Shown: positions 26,359-35,416, counted from the stretch's first letter. The stretch: 58,168 nt of DNA from an uncultured Prevotellaceae bacterium (GCA_946188345.1 CAMHUI010000013.1:1-58168); one strand, 5' to 3'. Notes: generated from the letters alone by a model not told the origin. A program made the numbers and translations.

Positions 26359-29300
26359 TCAGAGCACAATCAGCTTCTTGGCCTTTGAGGTGTGTGTCGA
26401 GCCATCTGAGGTGAGGCGCATGCGATAGAGGTATACTCCTGTCTGCAGGCGGGCACCGTCGTCGATGGTGAGGTTCCAGTTGTAGGTGTAGGCCGACTCA
26501 GAGGAGATGCCTTCGTCGATATGGCTCCACAGCTGGCGGCCACTCATGTCGAACACTTCCAGTTCTACGTCTATACTGCTGCCCAGCCGGTCGTGGGTCA
26601 CAATGAAGGTCGTCTCCGAGCGGGCGGGGTTCTGGGTGCAGTTGATATCGTAGATAGTGGGTTCCAGATTGTCCTCCACGCGGAAGGAGAGTTCCGTCGT
26701 CGACGAGTTGTTCTGAACGTCCCAGATGCGGAAGAGGAGCTTATGCTCTCCCGAGTCCAGTGCAGGAATGCTGTAGGCTACGCGTCCGCTGGTGTAGGAG
26801 CCGAAGTCGAACTGGAAGTAGTCGTTCAGCGTATAGGTGCGGGTGAGTTCACCGTCGATGATGAGCTCTATGTCGTGTCCGATGCCTGAGCCCGAGGCAT
26901 TGATGCCGTCCTGATCGGAGACCTCGGCAACGAAGTATGGCGTGGCGTTGACGCGTCCGCCGTTGACGAAGCTGGGCGAGTTCAGATAGCAGTAGATGCT
27001 GGGTCCTATGTCGTCGTTCGATTGTATGTCGCTTCCGCCGACGGTGAAAGCTTCAGAGCATCCATGCCCGTCGAGGTCGTGGGTGGTGTTGTAGGCGTGC
27101 AGGTTGATGAGACCTGTCTCGTTGGAGTAGTTGATGTCCTTGGGCACGGCGAATGTCATGGTGAATGTTCCGTTGACGATGCTGTCGGAGCCTTGGTAGA
27201 TGATGTTCTCGCGGTCGTAGTAGGTGAAGGGAGTCTCGGCCTCGGATGTGTCGTTGAGCTTGCAGACGATCAGTTCGCGGTTATCGCGTATGGTGGCAGA
27301 GACGATGCCAGTGAAGTCGTCGGCTCCTTCTACGTGTCCCTTGATGGTGGCCACGCTGCCGGCCTTCAGTTGGGCCTGTTCAGAGCCGGTGGTGGGGATG
27401 TCGTTGATGGCATCGATGACGACTTTCATCTTTGGCAGGTGCAGCGAAAGTGCTGGGTCGCCCAGCAGGGAATACTGCAGCTTGTTGGTGCTCAGGTCGG
27501 TGCCGCGCTCGATGAGCTCGTTCTTGGTGCGGCGCTGGGCCTCGCCGAGGGTGATGGGCTTGCCGTCGACGAAGCTCAGCACATGGTTCATGAAGGCTTT
27601 GTTGATGACCTTGTTCTGGGCAGCATACACTGTGCGGGTCGTGCCGAAGAAGGCCATGGCTCCACCTTTCTTGTTCAGTACGGCGGTCTCGCCTACGGTC
27701 TCGTCGACGGTGTCGAAGGGCATGAGGTTACACGAGGCTGTTATCCAGAGTGGGTAGTTCTGGTTGGTGAAGGCGGCGAAGTCGTTGAGTCGCAGTACGG
27801 CCTCGTGGGATATCTGTATCTCCGACCCGTGGCCGGCATAGTCCATGATAAGGGCTCCGTTCTGCTGAGCCTGCTTGATGAGTCGGGTGACATCGGGGTA
27901 GCGGTAGCCTGTCGATGACGACTCGCGGTCGTAGGCATCCCACATGATTTTCTTGATGATATAGCCTGGATACAAGGCGCTGGTCGCATCAGCAACCTCG
28001 TTGAGGTCGTACATGTGCCGGTTGTTGTCGCCGTCGTCGCCCATGAAGACCAACGTGTTCTGCCAGGGGCCAGCGTTATCGTTCTCGATATAGGCAATGG
28101 TCTTGTCGACCATGGTCTTGGCGTCTTCTTCGGTCATGACGGGGAATCGTCCGATGCCCAGGTCGAGTTTGTCGGATGCCTGCGGATTTCCTCCCTCGCC
28201 GTCGTCGAGGAGTCCGTAGAATCCGTCGTCGACGTAGCAATAGACATCGTGGAGTGAGTTCTCGCTTTCTACGCATAGCAGCAGGTCGTCGGCGTCGAGG
28301 CTCGAGCACTCTGGGGTGCGCAGCCTGTTGTCCCATACGCCGTCGCCGAAGAGCAACAGGTAGCGGGGCAGCTCTGCCTCGGTCTCGGCGCGGTCGTAGA
28401 GCATCTTCATATAGCGCCGGTAGGCGTTGGCGTCGGGTGTTCCACTGGAGAACTCGTTGTATAGCTCGTCGGCCGGGATGATGCGCACGCTCAGACCGTC
28501 GTGGGCCTCGTGGAAAGCTTTCAGACGTTCTGCCTGCTGGCGTAGTTTCTGCGAAGTGGGGATGATGATGACCATGTCGACGGGGCCGTCGGCATGAAGG
28601 TCTTGGTTGGTGATGTTATAGACGTACTCGGGAGCTGCAAAGGTGCCGTTGTTGAGGTCGGGTGCCGGTTCTGCTTTGTCCCATGCCATTGATACGTAGT
28701 CGAGTCGTAGTGGGCCACCTTGTGTGCATAGAATCTTTACGGTGTCCTGTTCGTGGAGTTCCCGGATGACATAGGTTCTAGTCTCTTCGTCGCCCATGGT
28801 GTATTTGTCGGGTATGGAGAATGACATCGTGCCCAGTTCGTTGCCGTTGAGCATGATGCGTGCCTGGCCGTTGGTGCCCGACGAGACGCATACGGAGAGG
28901 CGTCCTGTGGCCGACTGGCTGACGTTCTTCAGGATGATGTCCTTTCGGCTTCCTGCGTTGATGGTCTCACGGTCGTAGAGGTTTCGGCCGCCGTGGAACC
29001 ATGAGTAGCCGTCGTTTTCGTAGAGTGTATGGTAGTCATCGGCCGAGGGGTAGAACGTGTCGAGCAGTTCCTCAGGTGTGATGGTGAGGGGCGTCTCGGA
29101 TGATTGCGTCAGGAAGTAATAGCCGTAGTCGGAATAGGGGTTGCGTGTGCGGCGCGGACTGTTGTTTTCCTCCCATGAAACGGGGCCTTGGGCATGGAAC
29201 AGCCGTTTGCCGTTGACCATTGCCGACGGCACTTCTTTCAGGTCGTCGTATGCAATCAGGTCGGCTTCCTTCAGGATGGCGTTCTGTAGTGCGCCGCCAT

Positions 29301-29898
29301 AGCCGTAGATGCGGACTTTGCTGAGGTCGCTGAAGCCTGCCTGCCGGATGAGGGCGTCGGTGAGCTGATATACGCCCGTAGAAGGTACCCGAATCTTCGC
29401 CCAACGTCCGTCGGCCAGCACGGAGTGAGCGGCGTATCGCTCTTCCGAGGTTGCCTTGGCAGGGGCCTTCCGACGTGTCGATAGTGGACGGGCGGTCAAC
29501 TTCAGCATGAAACTCACGAGGATCTGCTGCCTGCCGTCGCGCCAGACATAGGGCGTGAATACGGCTTCCAGCGAGGGACGTTTGCGGTCGAAGACCACGC
29601 GCTGGGTTACCAGCGGCATGTCCGGCAGCAGTGAGTCGGACGGCAAGAACTGGGCATCGGCCATTGATAATTGATGATTGTTTGTCTGGGGGGCGTCGAT
29701 GAATTCGGGGTAGAGCAGCGAAACCGTATAGACTGAGTCGCCATAGTTCTCTGGAAGTGGGAATGAATAGGCTAGTCGAGGCAGGCTACCGTCGGTCAAC
29801 TCCACCTCCTGAGCGGTGAGGTTGACGAACTGCTGCCGCTGCGACCATAGATTGGTCGTCAGCAGCATAGCCGCAATGATGAGTCCTATTCGTTTCAT
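26359..29898 (-). CDS. porU: Type IX secretion C25-family sortase PorU
   Basis: Surface transpeptidase that cleaves the C-terminal signal of type IX cargo and attaches it to anionic LPS. The 1179 residues begin with a signal peptide (MKRIGLIIAAMLLTTNLWSQ). The gingipain-like C25 catalytic domain spans about 420-820, with His at about 690 in YAGHGSEIQIS and Cys at about 722 in ITASCNLMPFD. Both catalytic residues are intact. The tail from about 1090 (FDMSGRQLW, TGVYLYRMRL, KKLIVL) is itself a type IX C-terminal domain. It lies 11 nt after the FAH-family gene and before porV, the order expected for these partners. Confidence 0.92.
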   Translation of the reverse strand: MKRIGLIIAAMLLTTNLWSQRQQFVNLTAQEVELTDGSLPRLAYSFPLPENYGDSVYTVSLLYPEFIDAPQTNNHQLSMADAQFLPSDSLLPDMPLVTQRVVFDRKRPSLEAVFTPYVWRDGRQQILVSFMLKLTARPLSTRRKAPAKATSEERYAAHSVLADGRWAKIRVPSTGVYQLTDALIRQAGFSDLSKVRIYGYGGALQNAILKEADLIAYDDLKEVPSAMVNGKRLFHAQGPVSWEENNSPRRTRNPYSDYGYYFLTQSSETPLTITPEELLDTFYPSADDYHTLYENDGYSWFHGGRNLYDRETINAGSRKDIILKNVSQSATGRLSVCVSSGTNGQARIMLNGNELGTMSFSIPDKYTMGDEETRTYVIRELHEQDTVKILCTQGGPLRLDYVSMAWDKAEPAPDLNNGTFAAPEYVYNITNQDLHADGPVDMVIIIPTSQKLRQQAERLKAFHEAHDGLSVRIIPADELYNEFSSGTPDANAYRRYMKMLYDRAETEAELPRYLLLFGDGVWDNRLRTPECSSLDADDLLLCVESENSLHDVYCYVDDGFYGLLDDGEGGNPQASDKLDLGIGRFPVMTEEDAKTMVDKTIAYIENDNAGPWQNTLVFMGDDGDNNRHMYDLNEVADATSALYPGYIIKKIMWDAYDRESSSTGYRYPDVTRLIKQAQQNGALIMDYAGHGSEIQISHEAVLRLNDFAAFTNQNYPLWITASCNLMPFDTVDETVGETAVLNKKGGAMAFFGTTRTVYAAQNKVINKAFMNHVLSFVDGKPITLGEAQRRTKNELIERGTDLSTNKLQYSLLGDPALSLHLPKMKVVIDAINDIPTTGSEQAQLKAGSVATIKGHVEGADDFTGIVSATIRDNRELIVCKLNDTSEAETPFTYYDRENIIYQGSDSIVNGTFTMTFAVPKDINYSNETGLINLHAYNTTHDLDGHGCSEAFTVGGSDIQSNDDIGPSIYCYLNSPSFVNGGRVNATPYFVAEVSDQDGINASGSGIGHDIELIIDGELTRTYTLNDYFQFDFGSYTSGRVAYSIPALDSGEHKLLFRIWDVQNNSSTTELSFRVEDNLEPTIYDINCTQNPARSETTFIVTHDRLGSSIDVELEVFDMSGRQLWSHIDEGISSESAYTYNWNLTIDDGARLQTGVYLYRMRLTSDGSTHTSKAKKLIVL

Positions 29899-29909
29899 TC
29901 TTTTTTCAG

Positions 29910-30527
29910 TTACTTGCAGTTAAACTCCAGCACCTTCCGTTCTTCTATCCATCCTTCCAGATGGTCGTCGATGCTGACGGGACCGATGCCCGAGGGTGTT
30001 CCCGTGAAAAGCAGGTCGCCAGTGCGCAGGGTGAACCACTGGGAGATGTAGCTGATGAGCTCATCTACTCCGTAGAGCATGTCTCCTGCATAGCCTTGCT
30101 GCACGGTCTTTCCGTTGATGTCCAGCCGGAAGTGTGTCTGGTCGATGGTTGTCTGCTGAGGCAACTCCACCCATTCTCCGATGGCTGCCGAGCCGTCGAA
30201 GCTCTTGGCCATCTCCCAGGGCAGTCCCTGCTCCCTCAGCCTTGCCTGCAGCTCGCGGGCAGTGAAGTCGATGCCCACGGTGACGGCATCGTAGTATCTT
30301 CTGGCGAAGCGCTGGGGAATGCCCTTGCCAAGGCGGCAAATCCGCACCACCAACTCGGCCTCGTAGTCAACGCGTCCCAAGTCGGTAGGTACGAAAAACG
30401 GCCGGCCACCCTTCAGCAAAGCAGAGTCGGGTTTCATAAAAACCACGGGCCGCTCCGGTTTATATAACGCAGAATGCAGCTCTTTATTGTGTGCTGCATA
30501 GTTCATTCCTATGGCAAAAATCTTCAT
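29910..30527 (-). CDS. Fumarylacetoacetate hydrolase-family protein
   Basis: A 205-residue FAH-fold enzyme. Metal ligands appear in DYEAELVVRI (ExE) and the Asp of VTVGIDFTARELQ. GDLLFTGTPSGIGPV is the C-terminal signature. Family members act as acylpyruvases, oxaloacetate decarboxylases or isomerases, and the short length suits a broad acylpyruvase/oxaloacetate decarboxylase. It is first in the porU operon, an association I cannot explain from function. Confidence 0.85.
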   Translation of the reverse strand: MKIFAIGMNYAAHNKELHSALYKPERPVVFMKPDSALLKGGRPFFVPTDLGRVDYEAELVVRICRLGKGIPQRFARRYYDAVTVGIDFTARELQARLREQGLPWEMAKSFDGSAAIGEWVELPQQTTIDQTHFRLDINGKTVQQGYAGDMLYGVDELISYISQWFTLRTGDLLFTGTPSGIGPVSIDDHLEGWIEERKVLEFNCK

Positions 30528-30647
30528 TTTAACAATTCTGTAATATATTTTGAGTATTATAGTGCGGAAAATATCTTGTTAGACGACAAAAGAAAGGTAA
30601 CAACGCTGAAATGTCTTTTAGTGGGCAATCCTTGTTAATTCCATCCG

Positions 30648-30735
30648 CTGGAAATGGGATTCCTCCATGCTGGAGTCAAGGTTCCTTTACGCTGGAGTCT
30701 GGGTTCCTTTCAGTTGGAAGCGTGAGCCTTTTTGG
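30648..30735. repeat. Second 22-bp tandem dyad array (GGA...TCC type)
   Basis: Units start at 30648, 30670, 30692 and (diverged) 30714, each exactly 22 bp. The first three begin CTGGA and contain TTCC after about 8 bp, giving a GGA/TCC dyad. Units 2 and 3 differ by few bases (CTGGAGTCAAGGTTCCTTT against CTGGAGTCTGGGTTCCTTT). The array overlaps the last codons and stop of the SBF-type transporter and runs into its 3' region. The period matches the array at 20611 but the sequence is unrelated. The rest of the gap (30528-30647) shows nothing clear. Confidence 0.65.
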
Positions 30736-31693
30736 CCAGGCAGTTCTCTTTCTTCCTATGTTGCCATATTTCAATGCTGTTGACGATGTTCTGCCAGAGA
30801 ATATAACATCCCGGACCTACCGACGAGAGTGGTGTCAGATAGGTGTAGGCAATCCAGATGGCGAAGGCCGTATTCTTCTGCCCGAGTCCCTGTCCTGCCT
30901 CGGTGGTGTGGTCCCAGTAGTGGCCAATCCATCGTCCTACGGCAAACTGCACGATACAGAACACGAGTCCCAGCAGGGCAATGGCCAGCAGCAGTGCCAG
31001 CGAAGCCTGCGCATGGCAGATGTTCTTCACCGTGGCTCCGGTGACAATGGACAGTGAAATAGCCCACAGATAGTAGGAGAGGTCTTTGATGGATACCACG
31101 CGTCGGTGGAGCGGGCGGATGTAGTGTTTAGTGATATAGGCCAGCAGCATCGGCAGCACCAGCACCATGCATACCTTATTTAATATAAGGAGGAAGGCTG
31201 ACCAGAACGTCATGTCGGCATCCTTCTCAATCAGCGGAAAGCACAGGGGGATGGCCAGCGCCGTGATGAAGTTAGAGAGAAACGTGTAGGTAGTCATCTG
31301 CTCGAGGTTCCCTCCGAGTTTCTGTGTCACCACCGGGGCAGCCGCGGCACAGGGTGCAACGACGCAGCAGAGCAGGGCTTCCATCAACACCAGCTCGCTG
31401 CCCGTCAGCTGATAGCTTAGGATGATGGCCATCAGAATGGTCACAAATACCATCTGGAACACCGCCACCCACAGGTGCCACTGCACGGGGCGCATCTTGT
31501 GGAAGTCCACCTTGCAGAACGTCACGTAGAGGATCAGAAACATGAACAGCGGCAGGATGGCATCGAAGAAAGGAGCCATTGCCGTGGCCGGCCCGTCGAG
31601 AAAGGGCACATAGGCAAAGGTAAGATACAGGACGCTGCCCACCGCAATGGCGATGGGGAGCGTCCAGTCTTTGAAGAATCGTACGATAGTCAT
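30710..31693 (-). CDS. SBF-family (bile acid:Na+ symporter-like) transporter
   Basis: A 327-residue inner-membrane protein with about nine to ten hydrophobic helices spaced through its length. The motif CVVAPCAAAAPVVTQKLGG and the crossing-helix region GLGQKNTAFAIWIAYTYLTP match the sodium/bile-acid symporter superfamily. Substrate cannot be told; the family also moves organic anions and small metabolites. The ATG is 1 nt beyond a TAA that appears to be the original stop of the upstream glycosidase gene, so the two were probably coupled. The last codons lie inside the 22-bp array. Confidence 0.85.
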   Translation of the reverse strand: MTIVRFFKDWTLPIAIAVGSVLYLTFAYVPFLDGPATAMAPFFDAILPLFMFLILYVTFCKVDFHKMRPVQWHLWVAVFQMVFVTILMAIILSYQLTGSELVLMEALLCCVVAPCAAAAPVVTQKLGGNLEQMTTYTFLSNFITALAIPLCFPLIEKDADMTFWSAFLLILNKVCMVLVLPMLLAYITKHYIRPLHRRVVSIKDLSYYLWAISLSIVTGATVKNICHAQASLALLLAIALLGLVFCIVQFAVGRWIGHYWDHTTEAGQGLGQKNTAFAIWIAYTYLTPLSSVGPGCYILWQNIVNSIEIWQHRKKENCLAKKAHASN

Positions 31694-31694
31694 T

Positions 31695-31802
31695 TTATTT
31701 CATATAAAGACGGTCGAGCCTGTTGGTCTCGCCGAAGAGCATGAAGCCCGTCCTCAAGGCAGAGAAGTCGAAGCGCTGCCAGTGCTCAGGCTCTTGATGA
31801 GC
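31695..31802 (-). other. Out-of-frame 3' coding tail of the upstream glycosidase (probable frameshift)
   Basis: In a frame different from the annotated glycosidase end, a natural-looking C-terminus can be read: EPEHWQRFDFSALR followed by FMLFGETNRLDRLYMK and TAA at 31695, 1 nt before the transporter ATG. One extra A in the short run near 31797 (ATCAAGAGCC to ATCAAAGAGCC) would join it in frame as ELIK-EPEHWQRF. In-frame, the gene instead ends with the Ser/Thr-rich STGSASTSLP. A frameshift here, in nature or in the data, is the simplest reading. Confidence 0.5.
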
Positions 31803-32845
31803 TCAATCTCTTTCACGTCGTAGGGTGTATGGTCGCCGTGATATAGGTCGTGCTGCCAAGGACCTTCGTATGCTCCCTGTTCTGGACGGTGGCCCCAAGG
31901 CAGGTCGGTCTGTGTCTTGCCGTTCACCAAGCCCCACAGCATGCTGCCTACACGGTTTTCCTTGAACATTGGCATGATATCAGCCACAAACGACTTTTGC
32001 GGGCGGTTCATCCATTCCGTGCAGATGACGGGCCGGCCTTTAGCCGTCATGCGGTCCATCCATTTGCGGGTCACTTCCTTGTCGGCATACATGTGGAAGG
32101 TGATGATGTCGGAGTTGTCGGTCAGAAACTCTTCCAACTTGGCATTCTCTTTCCAGATGCCCGACGTGATGGGTTGGGCCGGATTGACCTCTCTGGCCCA
32201 CTGGAATACCTTACGCAACAGAGGCCAGCTGCGCTCAGAAAAGCGGGAATTGGTGGGCTCGTTGTAGAGGTCCCAGGCCAGGATGCGCACGTCGTTGCGG
32301 AAGGTCTTCATGACATCTTTCACGTAGGTCTCCAGCTTACCATGCTCACGTTCGTCGACAACCATGGTGTAGCCCGGCGACGGCGACCACGCCCAGGCAT
32401 ACCAGCCTTTCAGGGGTTCGGGCTGGCGGCCTACGACGGGATCGGTGTTCACGCCGAAGGCACAGTCGTCGAAGAAGATCGGCATGACGAGGATGCCATG
32501 GCGCTCGCAGATGTCGAGGAAGCGCCCAAGCGTCTTCTTAAAGTATTTCGGGTCGTCGGCATAGACAGCATGTTGCATGACCACGCGGACACAGTTCATG
32601 CCGATGTCCTCCATCAACTGCAGCTCGCCGTCGATGGCCTTGGCTGAGAACGTTGTTTTGTCCCACATGGCCGTGTAGTTGACGGCGTAGGCCGGGATAT
32701 AATTTACTCCGTTGAGCCAGGGCATGCGGTTGTACCAACTCCAGGCTTTCTCTTTGCTCCACGGCTGGGCTGCCTGCGCTCCTGCCGTCAGACTTATAAT
32801 GGAGAGTAGCACAATGCTCATCCATACTTTTGAAATCTTTTTCAT
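31754..32845 (-). CDS. Exported GH5-like glycoside hydrolase, 3' end probably frameshifted
   Basis: A 363-residue secreted glycosidase with an apparently complete clan A barrel. Start at 32845 gives a signal peptide (MKKISKVWMSIVLLSIISLT). LNGVNYIPAYAVNYTAMWD opens the domain, the acid/base Glu is in LAWDLYNEPTNSRF, and the nucleophile Glu in PVICTEWMNRP. Homologues are often labelled 1,4-beta-xylanase or cellulase, but specificity is uncertain. The neighbours (GH127, GH51) suggest plant cell-wall glycans. The in-frame stop at 31754 follows an unnatural Ser/Thr tail, and the plausible native end continues in another frame to 31695. The catalytic domain is not affected. Confidence 0.8.
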   Translation of the reverse strand: MKKISKVWMSIVLLSIISLTAGAQAAQPWSKEKAWSWYNRMPWLNGVNYIPAYAVNYTAMWDKTTFSAKAIDGELQLMEDIGMNCVRVVMQHAVYADDPKYFKKTLGRFLDICERHGILVMPIFFDDCAFGVNTDPVVGRQPEPLKGWYAWAWSPSPGYTMVVDEREHGKLETYVKDVMKTFRNDVRILAWDLYNEPTNSRFSERSWPLLRKVFQWAREVNPAQPITSGIWKENAKLEEFLTDNSDIITFHMYADKEVTRKWMDRMTAKGRPVICTEWMNRPQKSFVADIMPMFKENRVGSMLWGLVNGKTQTDLPWGHRPEQGAYEGPWQHDLYHGDHTPYDVKEIELIKSLSTGSASTSLP

Positions 32846-32882
32846 ACTATTATTATAAGGTCTTATGTTATTATATTGTCTG

Positions 32883-33221
32883 TCAATTCCAGCCCTCTTC
32901 ATCATCGTTTTCCATATATCGGCTTATGCCGTTATCATCCATGTCGTCCTCTGATGCAGGGTCGAAACCGCGCATGTTGTCGACGTCATCTTCATCGAAT
33001 TGACGGGTTGCCTGGTCAGAGCTTTTGCTCGTGGAAGGACTGTCATGTTGGATGGGCTGACGGGCCAAGTCTTCGGTAATAGATTGCAGCATTTCCTTTT
33101 CGATCAGCTCCATGTTGCGCTCTTTTGGAATGGAAAATGAATGTTCCTCCTTGCTTTTGTTGCTGCAGGCGCATAGGATGGCCGTTAGGGCCAAGAGGAT
33201 GGTCAGTCGGGATGTGTTCAT
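32883..33221 (-). CDS. Small acidic lipoprotein of unknown function
   Basis: A 112-residue protein starting at the ATG that overlaps the GH127 stop (ATGA, 33218-33221). An in-frame start 15 nt earlier lies inside GH127 and is less likely. The signal ends in a lipobox (LTAILCAC), so the mature protein is lipid-anchored. The rest is hydrophilic, with a helical middle (MELIEKEMLQSITEDLARQ) and a very acidic end (DEDDVDNMRGFD, SEDDMDDNG). I recognise no family. Coupling to the GH127 gene suggests a shared transcript. Confidence 0.72.
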   Translation of the reverse strand: MNTSRLTILLALTAILCACSNKSKEEHSFSIPKERNMELIEKEMLQSITEDLARQPIQHDSPSTSKSSDQATRQFDEDDVDNMRGFDPASEDDMDDNGISRYMENDDEEGWN

Positions 33222-35047
33222 TTTTTCTTGATCCATACTTTCATTTTTGATGCCTCACGGTTGTCCCAGGCATAGTAGGGGATGAGTCTGAGCATCTGTT
33301 GACCGTTGTCGGCCGTGATGCCCTGTATGCCGTTGAGGATGCCTCCGAGGGAGCAGGTGGTGAACTTAGTGGAAGGGGTAAGCTCGAATTTGTCGTAGGA
33401 GTCAGCGTTGTCGATGGCTTCGGCGCAGTAGACCAGCGGACCGCGCTGGATGGCACACATGCCTGCATCTTCCTTCACCCGTGGGTCAGCACTGACCTGC
33501 TCGACAGGCATCTCAAGGCGCAGCTCTACCTGGTCGCCTGCTTTCCACTTGCGGCTGATGACGGCATAGCCTTTGTCCTGTGTATAGTTGGAGGGCTTGC
33601 CGTTGACGGAGATGGCGACGGCCTTGCACCAGCCTGGGATGCGCAGGCGCACCTCCTTCTTTCCCATTGACTTGCCGAGGGTCATGCTGACATTGCCGTC
33701 CCAGGGGTAATTGGTCTGCATGCTGACGGGCAGTTCCTGATCGTTCATCTTTACCGAGGCATTGTTGCCGATGAAGAGGTTCACCCAGAGGGCGTTGTCG
33801 CTGATGCCGTAGATGTAGTTGCCGATGCTGGGCAGGAAGCGTGTGATGTTGCTTGGGCAGCAGGCGCATCCGAACCATGCCTGGCGGTGGTGTTTGCCGG
33901 CCGATTCCAGGGGGTTGACATAGAAGAAGCGGTCGCCGCGCAGGTTGATGCCCGAGAGCACGCCATTATACATGGCGCGTTCGACCACGTCGAAATACTT
34001 GGCGTCGCCGGTGAATTGGTTCATGCGGTAGTTCCAGAGCACCATGCCGATAGAGGCACAGGTCTCGCAATAGGCTGAGGCATTAGGCAGGCTGTAGTCT
34101 TCGGAGAAACCTTCGTTGGTGGCCGTCTGACCGATGCCGCCGGTGATATACATGTTGCGGTCGACGACATCGTGCCAGAGCTCGTCGAGAGTTTCAATGT
34201 AGCCAGTCTCCTTGTAGGCCGTCACATCGGCCATGCCACAGAAGAGGTACATGAGTCTGACGGCATGGCCGCCGATGTTCTTCAGTTCCCTTACCGGCAC
34301 AGCATCCTGATAGTAGGTGATGTTCCATCGTCCGTTGGGCATGAATCCATGGCCGTGTCCTCGCTCCTCGAGCAGCCAATAGGCGAAGTCGAGATACTTC
34401 TCTTTGCCCGTCAGCTCGTAGAGCTTCACCAGTGCGAGCTCTATCTCTTCGTGGCCAGGCACCCAATGGCGCTTGTCGGGACCGAAGAGCGACATCATGT
34501 GGTCGACCATGCGTTCGCAGACTTTTAGAAATTTGTCCTTGCCGGTAGCCTGATAGTAGGCCACGGCAGCCTCTATCATGTGGCCCGCGCAGTACATCTC
34601 GTGCTTGTCCATGTCGGTCCAGCGCTTGTCAAGTCCGGACAGGGTAAAGAAGGTGTTGATGTAACCGTCTTCGAGCTGAGCATTGGCAAAGATATCAATC
34701 CATTCGTCGGCCTTGGCCTCCAGCTTCTTGTCGGGGTGGTTGATAAGACTGTAGGCAATGCCCTCCATGGCCTTGTATACGTCGCTGTCGTCGAAAAAGA
34801 TGCCAGAGTGTTTACCTTCTCCCTTGGCAACGTTGATGAAGTTGCGGATACGGTCGGTCTGGTTTTCAATCTGGTCGATGCAGACGGGCTGTGTCGTCAA
34901 GACATGGCGGTCGAGGCGGGGGCTCCAGAAACCATCCGCGATTTTCACTTGCGAGAAGTCTACCTGCTTTACTACCTTTACAGGTTGTGCCTGCGCCGAC
35001 AATCCCATTGCCAGCACAAAGAACATGGTTAGAAGATTACGTTTCAT
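33218..35047 (-). CDS. GH127 beta-L-arabinofuranosidase, exported
   Basis: Cleaves beta-L-arabinofuranosides, as found in hydroxyproline-rich plant glycoproteins and some pectin side chains (formerly DUF1680). The 609 residues begin with a signal peptide (MKRNLLTMFFVLAMGLSAQA). The (alpha/alpha)6 barrel carries the cysteine cluster of the metal/catalytic site: Cys residues in ASAYCETCASIGM and the GCACCPSN segment at about 394-399, matching the family's catalytic Cys. A C-terminal beta domain is present. First gene of a leftward unit with a lipoprotein, a GH5-like enzyme and an SBF-type transporter; probably a small arabinoglycan locus without its own SusCD. Confidence 0.9.
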   Translation of the reverse strand: MKRNLLTMFFVLAMGLSAQAQPVKVVKQVDFSQVKIADGFWSPRLDRHVLTTQPVCIDQIENQTDRIRNFINVAKGEGKHSGIFFDDSDVYKAMEGIAYSLINHPDKKLEAKADEWIDIFANAQLEDGYINTFFTLSGLDKRWTDMDKHEMYCAGHMIEAAVAYYQATGKDKFLKVCERMVDHMMSLFGPDKRHWVPGHEEIELALVKLYELTGKEKYLDFAYWLLEERGHGHGFMPNGRWNITYYQDAVPVRELKNIGGHAVRLMYLFCGMADVTAYKETGYIETLDELWHDVVDRNMYITGGIGQTATNEGFSEDYSLPNASAYCETCASIGMVLWNYRMNQFTGDAKYFDVVERAMYNGVLSGINLRGDRFFYVNPLESAGKHHRQAWFGCACCPSNITRFLPSIGNYIYGISDNALWVNLFIGNNASVKMNDQELPVSMQTNYPWDGNVSMTLGKSMGKKEVRLRIPGWCKAVAISVNGKPSNYTQDKGYAVISRKWKAGDQVELRLEMPVEQVSADPRVKEDAGMCAIQRGPLVYCAEAIDNADSYDKFELTPSTKFTTCSLGGILNGIQGITADNGQQMLRLIPYYAWDNREASKMKVWIKKK

Positions 35048-35077
35048 ATCTGTTTTGCGGTTTATGATGATTATTGG

Positions 35078-35086
35078 GCAAAGATA
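35078..35086 (-). promoter_or_regulatory. -7 box of the GH127 operon promoter
   Basis: The minus strand reads TATCTTTGC, a perfect TAnnTTTG, 31 bp before the GH127 ATG. No TTTG is visible at the usual -33 distance, which may mean activator dependence. Confidence 0.5.
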
Positions 35087-35151
35087 CGAAAAAAAAAGCT
35101 AATTGCCGTTGTTTTTTGGGGAAAAGTGGCAGGGTGGGCCAAAAAGAATGC

Positions 35152-35198
35152 TAAAAAAGAAAATCACCGCCACTCATCAGCGAGCAGCGGTGATTCTC
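35152..35198 (-). terminator. Terminator of the candidate RNA
   Basis: A 9-bp perfect stem (AATCACCGC / GCGGTGATT) with a 16-nt loop, followed on the minus strand by TTTTCTTTTTT. It faces the candidate RNA and lies well downstream of no protein gene, so it probably ends that RNA. Confidence 0.7.
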
Positions 35199-35344
35199 TA
35201 TGTTTAACTTTAAAATCTTTTCTCAACGAATGGGAACCTCACGGCCTCCATTGTTATCCGTTAAACAATCATGTAAAAAAACTTTACCTTAAACCTAATA
35301 ACTAAAAACCTAAATCTATTACTACTAACCTAAACAATCTTTCC

Positions 35345-35416
35345 CTATAAAAAAGAGTCAGAGACCGGGCTCCCGAATCCGTCATTCCGGATGGCCTTAC
35401 GCCGCTTACGTCTCAT
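35345..35416 (-). CDS. Possible 23-residue basic peptide inside the candidate RNA
   Basis: An ATG almost at the predicted transcription start opens 23 codons beginning MRRKRRKAIRNDGFG and ending with TAG. It would be nearly leaderless. The base pairing that also explains this stretch (GAGAC/GTCTC, ATCCG/CGGAT) argues that the sequence may be constrained as RNA instead. Low confidence. Confidence 0.25.
   Translation of the reverse strand: MRRKRRKAIRNDGFGSPVSDSFL

Noticed and set aside
35341..35400. tRNA-like G/C-rich segment with GGGCTCCCGAATCC
   Set aside because: No acceptor stem, anticodon arm or T-arm in the right order; better explained as part of the structured RNA.
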